The notes under the pieces: generated by a model | The model's input: the letters and a program-made list of their open reading frames with translations, nothing else | The model's database searches: none | Told to the model about the DNA's origin: nothing | Translations under genes and position numbers: made by a program | From: CAITSH01 sp025356665 | Lineage (GTDB): Bacteria; Pseudomonadota; Gammaproteobacteria; Burkholderiales; SG8-39 | Reading direction: 5' to 3' | Assembly (NCBI GenBank): GCA_025356665.1 | Contig: JANXRV010000094.1 | Span: forward strand, 23,160 to 87,159 | Length of the DNA stretch: 64,000 nucleotides | Shown: positions 1 through 7,279 of the stretch, one piece after another | How positions within the stretch are numbered: the stretch's first letter is position 1 | Layout of the letters: each line of letters begins with the position of its first letter

Positions 1-240
1 TCAAACGACGGGCTGCGGCTGATGCTATCTCCGGAGGCGACGACCGGACTACGGGACCTTGAGCGCACAACTGCGATCACGCTGTTGGTCGGCCCCGAGG
101 GCGGTCTCTCGCCGCAAGAACAACAGGCAGCGCAGGCCGCCGGCTTTATCGGAATCCGCCTTGGGCCACGGGTGCTGCGTACCGAGACCGCGCCACTGGC
201 CGCAATGGCCGCATTGCAGTCGATGTGGGGGGATTTGTAA
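1..240 (+). CDS. rsmE: 16S rRNA m3U1498 methyltransferase RsmE, C-terminal part
   Basis: This is the last 79 codons of a gene that enters from the left edge of the window. RsmE is a SPOUT-class enzyme that methylates U1498 of 16S rRNA using S-adenosylmethionine. The visible part has the family's SAM-binding knot: LVGPEGGLSPQE followed by LGPRVLRTETAPLAAMAALQ, which forms the deep trefoil loop. The reading frame is open from base 1 to a TAA stop, so only the 5' end is missing. argA follows 80 bp downstream in the same direction. The family assignment is firm because the knot motif is nearly invariant. Confidence 0.9.
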   Translation, partial: SNDGLRLMLSPEATTGLRDLERTTAITLLVGPEGGLSPQEQQAAQAAGFIGIRLGPRVLRTETAPLAAMAALQSMWGDL

Positions 241-319
241 TTGCGGCAACGCACACCCGCACGGCCCGGCACCTGCCGCGCATATTGCTAGCGTCCCCAT
301 TGGCGTAGAATCGCACCCC

Positions 320-1636
320 ATGGCCACGTCACCCAACGCACAGTTTGTCGCCTGGTTCCGCTCCGCGGCGCCATACTTTCATTCGTTTCGCGGCAAAACC
401 CTCGTCATCGCGTTCGGCGGCGAAGTCGTCGAGGAGGGAAAATTCGCTGTACTTGCGAACGACATAAACCTGCTTTACAGCGCTGGAATACGGCTGGTAC
501 TGGTGCATGGTGCAAGGCCGCAGATCGAAGCGCAGTTGCGCCAGCGCAAGGCACGATCCCGATTTGCCAACGACGTGCGCATCACCGATCCGACGACTCT
601 CGAATGCGTCAAAGAGGCGGTCGGCATCCTGCGCATGGACATCGATGCGCTGCTGTCGCAGGGGCTGCCAAACTCGCCCATGGCAGGCGCTCCGATCAAC
701 ACAGTGTCGGGAAATTTCATCACCGCCCAGCCAATGGGGGTGGTCAATGGTGTTGATTACCAGTACTCGGGAACGGTGCGCAAGGTCGATACCGCGGCGA
801 TTGAATCCTGCCTCGACGGCGGCAATATCGTCATTATTTCCAATGTCGGTTACTCGCCCACCGGCGAGGTATTCAATCTTCAGATGGAAGACGTGGCGGT
901 TGTCACGGCGCGGGCGTTAAAGGCGGAGAAACTCGTATTCATGACTGATGCGCCGGTCGAGGACAACCGCGGTCGGCCGATTGTTGCGCTGTCGGGCGAC
1001 GAAGCCGACAAATTGCTCGAAAAAAGCAAAGGGCTGACCGACGACACAAGACTCTATCTCGCCCATGCGGTCGAGGCTGTGCGTGGCGGCGTGGCGCGCT
1101 CCCACTTGATCACGCACAAAGTGGATGGCGCGCTGCTGATCGAACTGTTTACACACGCCGGATCGGGCTGCATGATTACCTCCGACAAGGTGGAGCGGTT
1201 GCGTCCGGCCAATATCGATGACATCGGCGGCATTCTGCAATTGCTTGAGCCGCTGGAGGCTGACGGCACCCTGGTCTATCGCGGGCGGGAACGCCTCGAG
1301 CGGGAGATTCAGCGTTTCTTTGTGCTTGAATACGACAAGCTTATCGTCGGCTGCGCGGCACTTTACCCGTTTCCGGAGGGAAAATCGGCGGAGCTGGCGG
1401 CGGTCGCGGTGCGCCCCGAATTCCGTCGCCTCGGCCATGGCGACAAGCTACTCGAGCACGGTATGACGGTGGCAAAAAAGCTGGGCTACCGGAAAATATT
1501 TGTCCTCACCACACGCACCACGCATTGGTTTATCGAACGCGATTTTTCCGAGGCCGGCATCGAACAACTGCCTGAGCCAAAACGCTCGCTTTACAACTGG
1601 CAACGCCGTTCGAAGGTCCTGGTCAAGCCAATCTAG
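320..1636 (+). CDS. argA: N-acetylglutamate synthase ArgA
   Basis: A 438-residue amino-acid N-acetyltransferase that starts arginine synthesis by acetylating glutamate with acetyl-CoA. The N-terminal amino-acid-kinase fold covers about residues 15-285 (TLVIAFGGEVVEEGK, VLVHGARPQIEAQL). The C-terminal GNAT domain covers about 295-438 (AAVAVRPEFRRLGHGDKLLEHG is the acetyl-CoA loop). The frame is open further upstream to base 59, but that stretch is a shadow of rsmE. The start MATSPNAQFVAWFRSAAPY matches the usual N-terminus of the classical bifunctional-fold ArgA. Length is normal for the E. coli type. No ARG box was recognised upstream. Confidence 0.95.
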   Translation: MATSPNAQFVAWFRSAAPYFHSFRGKTLVIAFGGEVVEEGKFAVLANDINLLYSAGIRLVLVHGARPQIEAQLRQRKARSRFANDVRITDPTTLECVKEAVGILRMDIDALLSQGLPNSPMAGAPINTVSGNFITAQPMGVVNGVDYQYSGTVRKVDTAAIESCLDGGNIVIISNVGYSPTGEVFNLQMEDVAVVTARALKAEKLVFMTDAPVEDNRGRPIVALSGDEADKLLEKSKGLTDDTRLYLAHAVEAVRGGVARSHLITHKVDGALLIELFTHAGSGCMITSDKVERLRPANIDDIGGILQLLEPLEADGTLVYRGRERLEREIQRFFVLEYDKLIVGCAALYPFPEGKSAELAAVAVRPEFRRLGHGDKLLEHGMTVAKKLGYRKIFVLTTRTTHWFIERDFSEAGIEQLPEPKRSLYNWQRRSKVLVKPI

Positions 1637-1673
1637 GCGCCGGCACCACCGCCCACACTTTCAGGAGAATCAC

Positions 1674-1946
1674 ATGGCACGCATGGTCAACTGCATCAAA
1701 CTGGGAAAGGAAGCCGAAGGGCTCGACCTCCCGCCCTATCCGGGCGAGCTTGGCAAAAAGATTTTTGAAAGCGTATCAAAGGAAGCCTGGCAGGGCTGGA
1801 TCAAACATCAAACCATGCTGATAAACGAGAATCGACTGAGCCTTGCCGACGCCCGTGCACGCAAATACCTCGCCGAACAGCTGGAAAAACACTTTTTTGG
1901 CGATGGCGCAGATGCGGCGCAAGGCTACGTTCCACCAACCAAGTAA
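1674..1946 (+). CDS. yggX: Fe(2+)-trafficking / oxidative damage protection protein YggX
   Basis: A 90-residue cytosolic protein of the YggX family, which is linked to iron trafficking and protection of Fe-S clusters from oxidation. It begins MARMVNCIKLGKEAEGLD, with the conserved single Cys near the N-terminus, followed by PPYPGELGKKIFESVSKEAW and WIKHQTMLINENRL, all hallmarks of the family. An AGGAGA ribosome site lies at 1663-1668. It sits 37 bp after argA and is followed by a strong hairpin terminator. Length matches the family (about 90 residues). Function is inferred from family membership only. Confidence 0.93.
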   Translation: MARMVNCIKLGKEAEGLDLPPYPGELGKKIFESVSKEAWQGWIKHQTMLINENRLSLADARARKYLAEQLEKHFFGDGADAAQGYVPPTK

Positions 1947-1966
1947 GTCTGCTCAAAAGCCGCAAC

Positions 1967-1996
1967 AAAAAGGGCCGCTCGAAGCGGCCCTTTTTT
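1967..1996. terminator. Bidirectional intrinsic terminator between yggX and phoU
   Basis: A GC-rich stem AGGGCCGCT/AGCGGCCCT with a CGA loop is flanked by A-run on the left and T-run on the right. It can therefore terminate the plus-strand yggX transcript and the minus-strand phoU transcript, which converge here. Confidence 0.9.
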
Positions 1997-2018
1997 GTTA
2001 CTGCAAGCGCCAGGGCGC

Positions 2019-2720
2019 CTAAGCAAGCTGTTTGGCCAATCCGTCCAATGAAAGGTGGCGCACATCGCGCCCCTCAACCATGTAAATGACATATTCCGCC
2101 ATGTTCTTGGAATGATCGCCGATCCGCTCCAGAGCCTTGGCTATAAACAACATCTCAAGACAGCGCGAAATAGTCCGCGGGTCTTCCATCATGAAGGTGA
2201 TGAGCTGGCGCAAGACCGAACGGAACTCGTCATCCACAAGCTCGTCGGCAACAACAACCTGGCCAGCCGCCGTGGTGTCAAGCCGGGCGAACGAGTCCAG
2301 TGCCTTTCTTAGCATCGAAACCGCGTGGCCGGCCATATGCTTCATCTCAAGCCGGGGCATGTGCATTTTTTCTGCCGAATGGATCAGCTTGGCCATGCGG
2401 GCAATTTTTGCCGCCTCATCGCCGATGCGCTCTAAGTCGGTGATCGTCTTGATCACGGCGATGATCAACCGCAAATCACTTGCCGCCGGCTGACGTCGCG
2501 CGATGATATGGCTGCAAGCCTCATCAAGCTCCACCTCAAGTCTATTGACGCGATGGTCGTCTTCGATAACGCGCTCGATGCTTGCCATGTCGCCCGCGCC
2601 CAGCGCGTCGATCGCCTTGACGATCTGCTCCTCGACAAGCCCGCCCATTTGCAGCACGCGCGTGCGAACCGCCTCCAACTCGGCGTCGAACTGTTTTGAA
2701 ATATGCTCGGACAGGTTCAT
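2019..2720 (-). CDS. phoU: Phosphate-specific transport regulator PhoU
   Basis: A 233-residue PhoU homologue. PhoU links the Pst phosphate transporter to the PhoR sensor and represses the Pho regulon when phosphate is plentiful. Two helical-bundle repeats are visible (VRTRVLQMGGLVEEQIVKAIDAL and the second around LDSFARLDTTAAGQVVVADELVDDEF). Conserved metal-site segments are DLERIGDEAAKIA in the first repeat and ALERIGDHSKNMAEYV in the second. The pst genes are not adjacent. It is the last gene of the aceF-lpdA-rpiA direction and lies 40 bp after rpiA. The upstream ribosome site is weak. Confidence 0.95.
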   Translation of the reverse strand: MNLSEHISKQFDAELEAVRTRVLQMGGLVEEQIVKAIDALGAGDMASIERVIEDDHRVNRLEVELDEACSHIIARRQPAASDLRLIIAVIKTITDLERIGDEAAKIARMAKLIHSAEKMHMPRLEMKHMAGHAVSMLRKALDSFARLDTTAAGQVVVADELVDDEFRSVLRQLITFMMEDPRTISRCLEMLFIAKALERIGDHSKNMAEYVIYMVEGRDVRHLSLDGLAKQLA

Positions 2721-2760
2721 TTCATTAGCGTATCACGGCTTTATGACAGCCACATGTCAA

Positions 2761-3423
2761 TTAGCCCTTGGCCTTAAGCGTTTTGACGCCTTGCGCCGTG
2801 CCAAGCAGGGCGATATCCGCGCCACGGCGGGCGAACAGGCCGCAGGTGACGACACCGGCGATCTGATTGATCGCGGATTCAAGCTCCATCGGCTTCAGGA
2901 TAGAAAGGCCGTACACATCGAGAATCAGATTGCCATTGTCCGTGGTGAAACCCTGGCGCAGTTCGGGACGACCTCCCAACTTGACCATTTCACGACCGAC
3001 ATAGGAACGCGCCATGGGCAGCACCTCAATGGGCAGAGGGAACTTGCCGAGCACCCCAACCAGCTTTGATTCATCGGCGATGCAAATGAATTTACGTGAG
3101 ACGGCGGCGACAATTTTTTCCCGTGTCAGCGCGCCGCCCCCGCCCTTGATCATCGCCATGTGCTCGGTGATCTCATCCGCGCCATCCACATAAACCGGAA
3201 TCTCGCTGACGCTGTTCAGGTCAATGACACGAATGCCGTTGGCCTTCAGGCGTTCGGCTGACTTTTCCGAACTCGCCACGGCGCCGTCGATGCGCCCCTT
3301 TATTTTTCCCAGTTCATCGATGAAAAAATTCGCCGTCGATCCGGTTCCCACTCCAACGATGGAATCCTGCACGTACTTGATAGCCTCGCGCGCCACCGCC
3401 TGCTTGAGTTCGTCCTGGGTCAT
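2761..3423 (-). CDS. rpiA: Ribose-5-phosphate isomerase A
   Basis: A 220-residue RpiA that interconverts ribose 5-phosphate and ribulose 5-phosphate in the pentose phosphate pathway. Family motifs are VGVGTGSTANFFIDEL (phosphate loop), SSEKSAERL, YVDGADEI (catalytic Asp pair) and KGGGGALTREKIVA. The frame is open 12 codons further upstream, but the start MTQDELKQAVAREA is chosen because its ATG overlaps the TGA stop of lpdA (ATGA), indicating translational coupling. Length is typical. Confidence 0.95.
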   Translation of the reverse strand: MTQDELKQAVAREAIKYVQDSIVGVGTGSTANFFIDELGKIKGRIDGAVASSEKSAERLKANGIRVIDLNSVSEIPVYVDGADEITEHMAMIKGGGGALTREKIVAAVSRKFICIADESKLVGVLGKFPLPIEVLPMARSYVGREMVKLGGRPELRQGFTTDNGNLILDVYGLSILKPMELESAINQIAGVVTCGLFARRGADIALLGTAQGVKTLKAKG

Positions 3424-5174
3424 GATGGTTTTCTCTTGACTGCGGGAAGATCGGTGCATACGCCTTCATAAAGCTCGGCGGCCATGCCCACCGACTCCCC
3501 GAGCGTCGGGTGCGGATGGATCGTCCTGCCTATATCAGTCGCATCGGCGCCCATTTCAATCGCCAACGCCAGTTCGCTGATCAGGTCACCCGCTCCAGTA
3601 CCGACGATCCCGCCGCCAACCACCCGGTGCGTCTCCTCGTTGACGATCAGCTTGGTGAAGCCCTCGTCACGACCGTTGGCAATGGCACGCCCCGAAGCGG
3701 CCCAGGGAAACTTCCCGACGCCGACCTTGATACCCTGATTTTTCGCCTCCTCTTCGGTGAGCCCAACCCAGGCGATTTCCGGATCGGTATAAGCCACAGA
3801 CGGGATGACAGAAGCATCGAAAAACGATTTTTGTCCGGCTGCCACCTCGGCCGCCACATGCCCCTCGTGCACCGCCTTGTGCGCCAGCATGGGCTGGCCG
3901 ACGATGTCGCCGATGGCAAAAATATGCGGCACATTGGTGCGCATCTGGCCGTCCACCGGGATGAAGCCGCGCTCACTTACGTTGATGCCGGCGGCGGCGG
4001 CGGCTATTTTCCCACCGTTGGGCACGCGACCGACCGAAACCAGCACGAGATCGTAAAGCTTCGGCTCCGCCGGCGCGTTTTCGCCCTCAAACCACACCTT
4101 GATCCCCTCCCTTAACGCCTCGACCTTGGTGGTGCGGGTCTTGAGCATGATTTTATCAAAACGCTTGGCGTTGAAAGTCTGCCAGACCTTCACGAGGTCG
4201 CGGTCGGCGCCGGCCATCAACCCGTCCATCATCTCGACCACGTCGAGGCGCGCACCAAGCGTCGAATAAACCGTGCCCATTTCCAGGCCGATGATGCCAC
4301 CGCCTATCACCAACATGCGCTTGGGCCTGGAACGCAACTCCAGCGCCCCGGTCGAGTCGACAATGCGCGGATCATCGGGCATGGTCGGGATTTTCGAAGC
4401 CTGTGATCCGGCCGCGATAATGGCATTCTTGAACGCGACAAGCTTGCGCCCTTCTTTGGTCTCGACCGTCAGGTGCTTGGGGCCGGCGAAGGTTCCCAAG
4501 CCCTGCAACACGGTGACCTTGCGCGCCTTGGCCATGCCGGACAGCCCGGAAGTGAGCTTGCCCACAACCTTTTCCTTCCAGTTGCGTAATTTGTCGATGT
4601 CCACCTCAGGTTTGCCAAAGACAATGCCATGCTCGGATATGTTCTGCGCCTCGTCCATCACTGCGGCAACATGGAGCAAGGCCTTGGACGGAATGCAACC
4701 CACGTTGAGGCACACGCCGCCAAGCGTGGCATAGCGCTCGACCAGAACGACAGACATGCCAAGATCGGCTGCGCGAAATGCCGCCGAATATCCGCCTGGG
4801 CCGGCGCCAAGCACAAGCACATCGCAACTCAGATCTGCAGGGCCGCCGAAGGCCGCGACGGCGGGCGAGGGTGCCGGGGATGATGACGGCGGCGCCAAGT
4901 TCACAGGCAAGGCAGTGGCCGGGGCCACGGCACCGCTCGATTCCTCGAGCATGAGCACAGTCGCCCCTTGCGACAGTTTGTCCCCGACCTTGACACGCAA
5001 CTCTTTGACCACGCCCGCATGGGGTGAGGGAATTTCGATGGTCGCCTTGTCCGATTCGAGCGAAAGCAGGGACTGCTCTTTCTCAACCTGGTCACCAGCC
5101 TTTACCAGCACCTCGACGACGTCGACATCCTTGAAATCCCCGATATCCGGAATTTTTACTTCTATGAGGCTCAT
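3420..5174 (-). CDS. lpdA: Dihydrolipoyl dehydrogenase with N-terminal lipoyl domain (E3 of pyruvate dehydrogenase)
   Basis: A 584-residue flavoprotein that reoxidises dihydrolipoamide on the E2 core with NAD. Residues 1-78 form a lipoyl domain with the modified Lys43 in LESDKATIEIP, followed by an Ala/Pro-rich linker to about residue 110. The FAD site is VLVLGAGPGGYSAAF; the redox disulfide is GGVCLNVGCIPSK; the NAD site is MLVIGGGIIGLEMG; and the catalytic His-Glu pair lies in HPHPTLGES near the C-terminus. A lipoylated E3 next to aceE/aceF is typical of betaproteobacterial and neisserial PDH. Its start overlaps the upstream gene by ATGA and its stop overlaps rpiA the same way. Confidence 0.96.
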   Translation of the reverse strand: MSLIEVKIPDIGDFKDVDVVEVLVKAGDQVEKEQSLLSLESDKATIEIPSPHAGVVKELRVKVGDKLSQGATVLMLEESSGAVAPATALPVNLAPPSSSPAPSPAVAAFGGPADLSCDVLVLGAGPGGYSAAFRAADLGMSVVLVERYATLGGVCLNVGCIPSKALLHVAAVMDEAQNISEHGIVFGKPEVDIDKLRNWKEKVVGKLTSGLSGMAKARKVTVLQGLGTFAGPKHLTVETKEGRKLVAFKNAIIAAGSQASKIPTMPDDPRIVDSTGALELRSRPKRMLVIGGGIIGLEMGTVYSTLGARLDVVEMMDGLMAGADRDLVKVWQTFNAKRFDKIMLKTRTTKVEALREGIKVWFEGENAPAEPKLYDLVLVSVGRVPNGGKIAAAAAGINVSERGFIPVDGQMRTNVPHIFAIGDIVGQPMLAHKAVHEGHVAAEVAAGQKSFFDASVIPSVAYTDPEIAWVGLTEEEAKNQGIKVGVGKFPWAASGRAIANGRDEGFTKLIVNEETHRVVGGGIVGTGAGDLISELALAIEMGADATDIGRTIHPHPTLGESVGMAAELYEGVCTDLPAVKRKPS

Positions 5175-5746
5175 GACTTTGCTTTCAGTTTGATCGAGTG
5201 CACATGCAGCGGTGCACCTGAGTTCTTGTCAAATTCAATCCCCGCCATGACGCCGGCCCGGGCGACTTCAGCCGCGCTTTTTGCACGCCCCCAGACGGTG
5301 TACATGGCGCCGAGGGAAAAATTACGCCCTGACCCAACCGCCCAGAACCGTTCGAAATCGAACACTTCCCGATAAGAATAAACCGCATATATACCGCTCG
5401 CATTGGCGATCACCGCGGTAATCTGCGAAGACTCATAAGGGTCGTCGTCGTCTTCCTTTGGATTCAAAAAAGCCTGCTCCTTGAGCAGCGGGTGCAGAAC
5501 CCTGAAAGACTCATAGACCTCGGCGCGGCTGCCCAGCTTAAGGTCCCTGTGTTTGGCGAATAGATTTTCGAGCACAAGGTGATGCGCAGAACTGCCGCAC
5601 ACGCCGACATAAGAGCCGTTGTAACGCAAAACCTTGTCATGGACCCGTTTATACGGGTCCGCGACCCGCGTGTCGCCGAAGGTCGTCAGCGTGTCGGCCG
5701 CCATGGCAACCGATCCGTTCCTCCTGGCTATGCAGATGGTGGTCAT
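5171..5746 (-). CDS. HslV-like proteasome-type Ntn hydrolase, stand-alone paralogue
   Basis: A 191-residue protein with the N-terminus MTTICIARRNGSVAMAADTL, close in pattern to HslV, where Met is removed and Thr1 becomes the nucleophile. The expected partners are visible: Asp in AADTLTT (Asp17 region) and Lys in VHDKVLRY (Lys33 region), plus WAVGSGRNFSLGAMY resembling the IGSGGPYA loop of HslV. It differs from true HslV in an acidic insert (KEDDDDPYES) and a longer C-terminus. No hslU ATPase is nearby. It is translationally coupled to lpdA by an ATGA overlap. Proteolytic activity and any partner are inferred, not shown. Confidence 0.8.
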   Translation of the reverse strand: MTTICIARRNGSVAMAADTLTTFGDTRVADPYKRVHDKVLRYNGSYVGVCGSSAHHLVLENLFAKHRDLKLGSRAEVYESFRVLHPLLKEQAFLNPKEDDDDPYESSQITAVIANASGIYAVYSYREVFDFERFWAVGSGRNFSLGAMYTVWGRAKSAAEVARAGVMAGIEFDKNSGAPLHVHSIKLKAKS

Positions 5747-5750
5747 TTGT

Positions 5751-5835
5751 TGGTGAATGGGAATTGGGAAATGGTGAAAAGGAGATCGCGATGGGCTATC
5801 GGCGGCCGATCACCATTTACGATTCACCATTTTCC
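5751..5835. repeat. Inverted/direct TGGTGAA repeats in the intergenic gap
   Basis: Between the HslV-like gene and aceF, TGGTGAA occurs at 5751-5757 and 5772-5778, and its complement TTCACCA at 5823-5829. GGGAAATGGTGAA (5766-5778) pairs with TTCACCATTTTCC (5823-5835) in 12 of 13 positions, so a long hairpin could form. This is non-coding; it may be a dispersed intergenic repeat or an mRNA-processing hairpin. No T-run follows, so it is not an ordinary terminator. Confidence 0.5.
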
Positions 5836-5854
5836 ATACACCGATTATCGATTG

Positions 5855-7183
5855 TTAGAGCAGGGAGCGCCTGATGTCGGAGAGCACCGACGCCAGATAC
5901 GATGTAAACCGCGCCGCCGATGCCCCGTCGATAACACGGTGATCATAGGACAGGGACAAAGGCAGCATCAGCCTTGGCACAAACTCCTTGCCATTCCAGA
6001 CCGGACGCATCGCCGCCTTGGACACCCCGAGTATCGCCACCTCGGGCGCGTTAATGATCGGCGTGAAGGCGCTGCCGCCGATACCGCCGAGGCTGGAGAT
6101 CGAAAAACATCCGCCCTGCATGTCACCGGGCTTTAATTTTTTATCCCGCGCCAGCTTGGAAATTTCTGACAACTCGCGAGCCAGGTCGAACACCCCCTTG
6201 CGGTCCGCATCGCGAATCACCGGAACCACCAAGCCATCGGGCGTGTCGACGGCGACGCCGACGTGAAAATATTTTTTCAGGATCAAATTTTCGCCCGTCT
6301 TGTCGAGAGAGGCGTTGAAGTCCGGATAGTGCCGGAGGGCGGTGACGCTGGCCTTGATCAGGAACGCCAACATGGTCAGTTTGAACCCCTGCTTTTCCGT
6401 CTCGGCGGTGTTCGACTTGCGGAACGCCTCAAGATCGGTAATGTCGGCATCATCAAATTGCGTCACGTGTGGGATGCCGACCCAGTTGCGGTGCAGATTG
6501 GCACCGGACAGCTTTTTGATGCGCGACAGCGGCTTGGGCTCGACCGGACCGAACTTGGCAAAATCGACATTGGGCCACTCAGGCAGGTTAAATCCGTAAC
6601 CACCCGGCACGGTTGCACCGGAGGCAAGCGCCGGCGTGCCGTTAATGACACCTTTGACAAAACCGTGCACGTCCTGCTGCGTCACCCGGCCTTTGGGTCC
6701 GCTGCCCCTTACCTTGGCCAGGTCAACACCAAGTTCGCGCGCGAATTTTCGAATGCTGGGGCTGGCATGCGGCTTGAAGGTGGCCGACTCAAACACCGGC
6801 TCGAACGGTACCGGTGCGGGCGGGGCGATCAGCGCAGGGGTCGGGGCGGTGGCGGGGGCGATTGTGACCGGCGCCGGCGCAGCCGCGGCCGCAGCCTTGG
6901 GCGCGCTTGGCGCCGCCACGGCTAAGGCAAGCTCACCGCCCCCAGTCTCGTCGAGCAAGAGCAACAGGCTGCCCTCGCACACCTTGTCGCCGACTTTTAT
7001 TTTTAATTCCTTGACCACACCCGCGGCGGGCGAGGGAATTTCCATGGTGGCCTTGTCCGACTCGACCGAGATCAGCGACTGCTCGGGCTTTACGACATCG
7101 CCTACGCTGACCAGAACCTCCACAACATCAACTTCCTTGAAGTCACCGATGTCGGGAACATGCACCTCTCTGATACCAGCCAT
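5855..7183 (-). CDS. aceF: Dihydrolipoamide acetyltransferase (E2 of pyruvate dehydrogenase)
   Basis: A 442-residue E2 that transfers acetyl groups from lipoamide to CoA. One lipoyl domain lies at 1-78 with Lys44 in VESDKATMEIP. An Ala/Pro linker follows to about 130. The peripheral-subunit-binding domain is at about 137-175 (ASPSIRKFARELGVDL, GSGPKGRVTQQDV). The catalytic domain runs to the end with SYDHRVIDGA, His415 being the expected base. E. coli AceF has three lipoyl domains; a single one is common elsewhere. The ribosome site AAGGAAAATAA precedes the ATG. It lies 96 bp after aceE and 108 bp before the HslV-like gene. Confidence 0.96.
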   Translation of the reverse strand: MAGIREVHVPDIGDFKEVDVVEVLVSVGDVVKPEQSLISVESDKATMEIPSPAAGVVKELKIKVGDKVCEGSLLLLLDETGGGELALAVAAPSAPKAAAAAAPAPVTIAPATAPTPALIAPPAPVPFEPVFESATFKPHASPSIRKFARELGVDLAKVRGSGPKGRVTQQDVHGFVKGVINGTPALASGATVPGGYGFNLPEWPNVDFAKFGPVEPKPLSRIKKLSGANLHRNWVGIPHVTQFDDADITDLEAFRKSNTAETEKQGFKLTMLAFLIKASVTALRHYPDFNASLDKTGENLILKKYFHVGVAVDTPDGLVVPVIRDADRKGVFDLARELSEISKLARDKKLKPGDMQGGCFSISSLGGIGGSAFTPIINAPEVAILGVSKAAMRPVWNGKEFVPRLMLPLSLSYDHRVIDGASAARFTSYLASVLSDIRRSLL

Positions 7184-7279
7184 TTATTTTCCTTGCTTGT
7201 TGTTGCGTCGCAGGTACATCGCGGTTGCGTCAGCGGAGGCGCAGGCCGCCCCTCCAACTTCCAAATAGTCAGACTTGTT

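Noticed and set aside
59..319. N-terminal extension of the argA frame
   Set aside because: It is an out-of-frame reading of the rsmE end; the conserved ArgA start is at 320.
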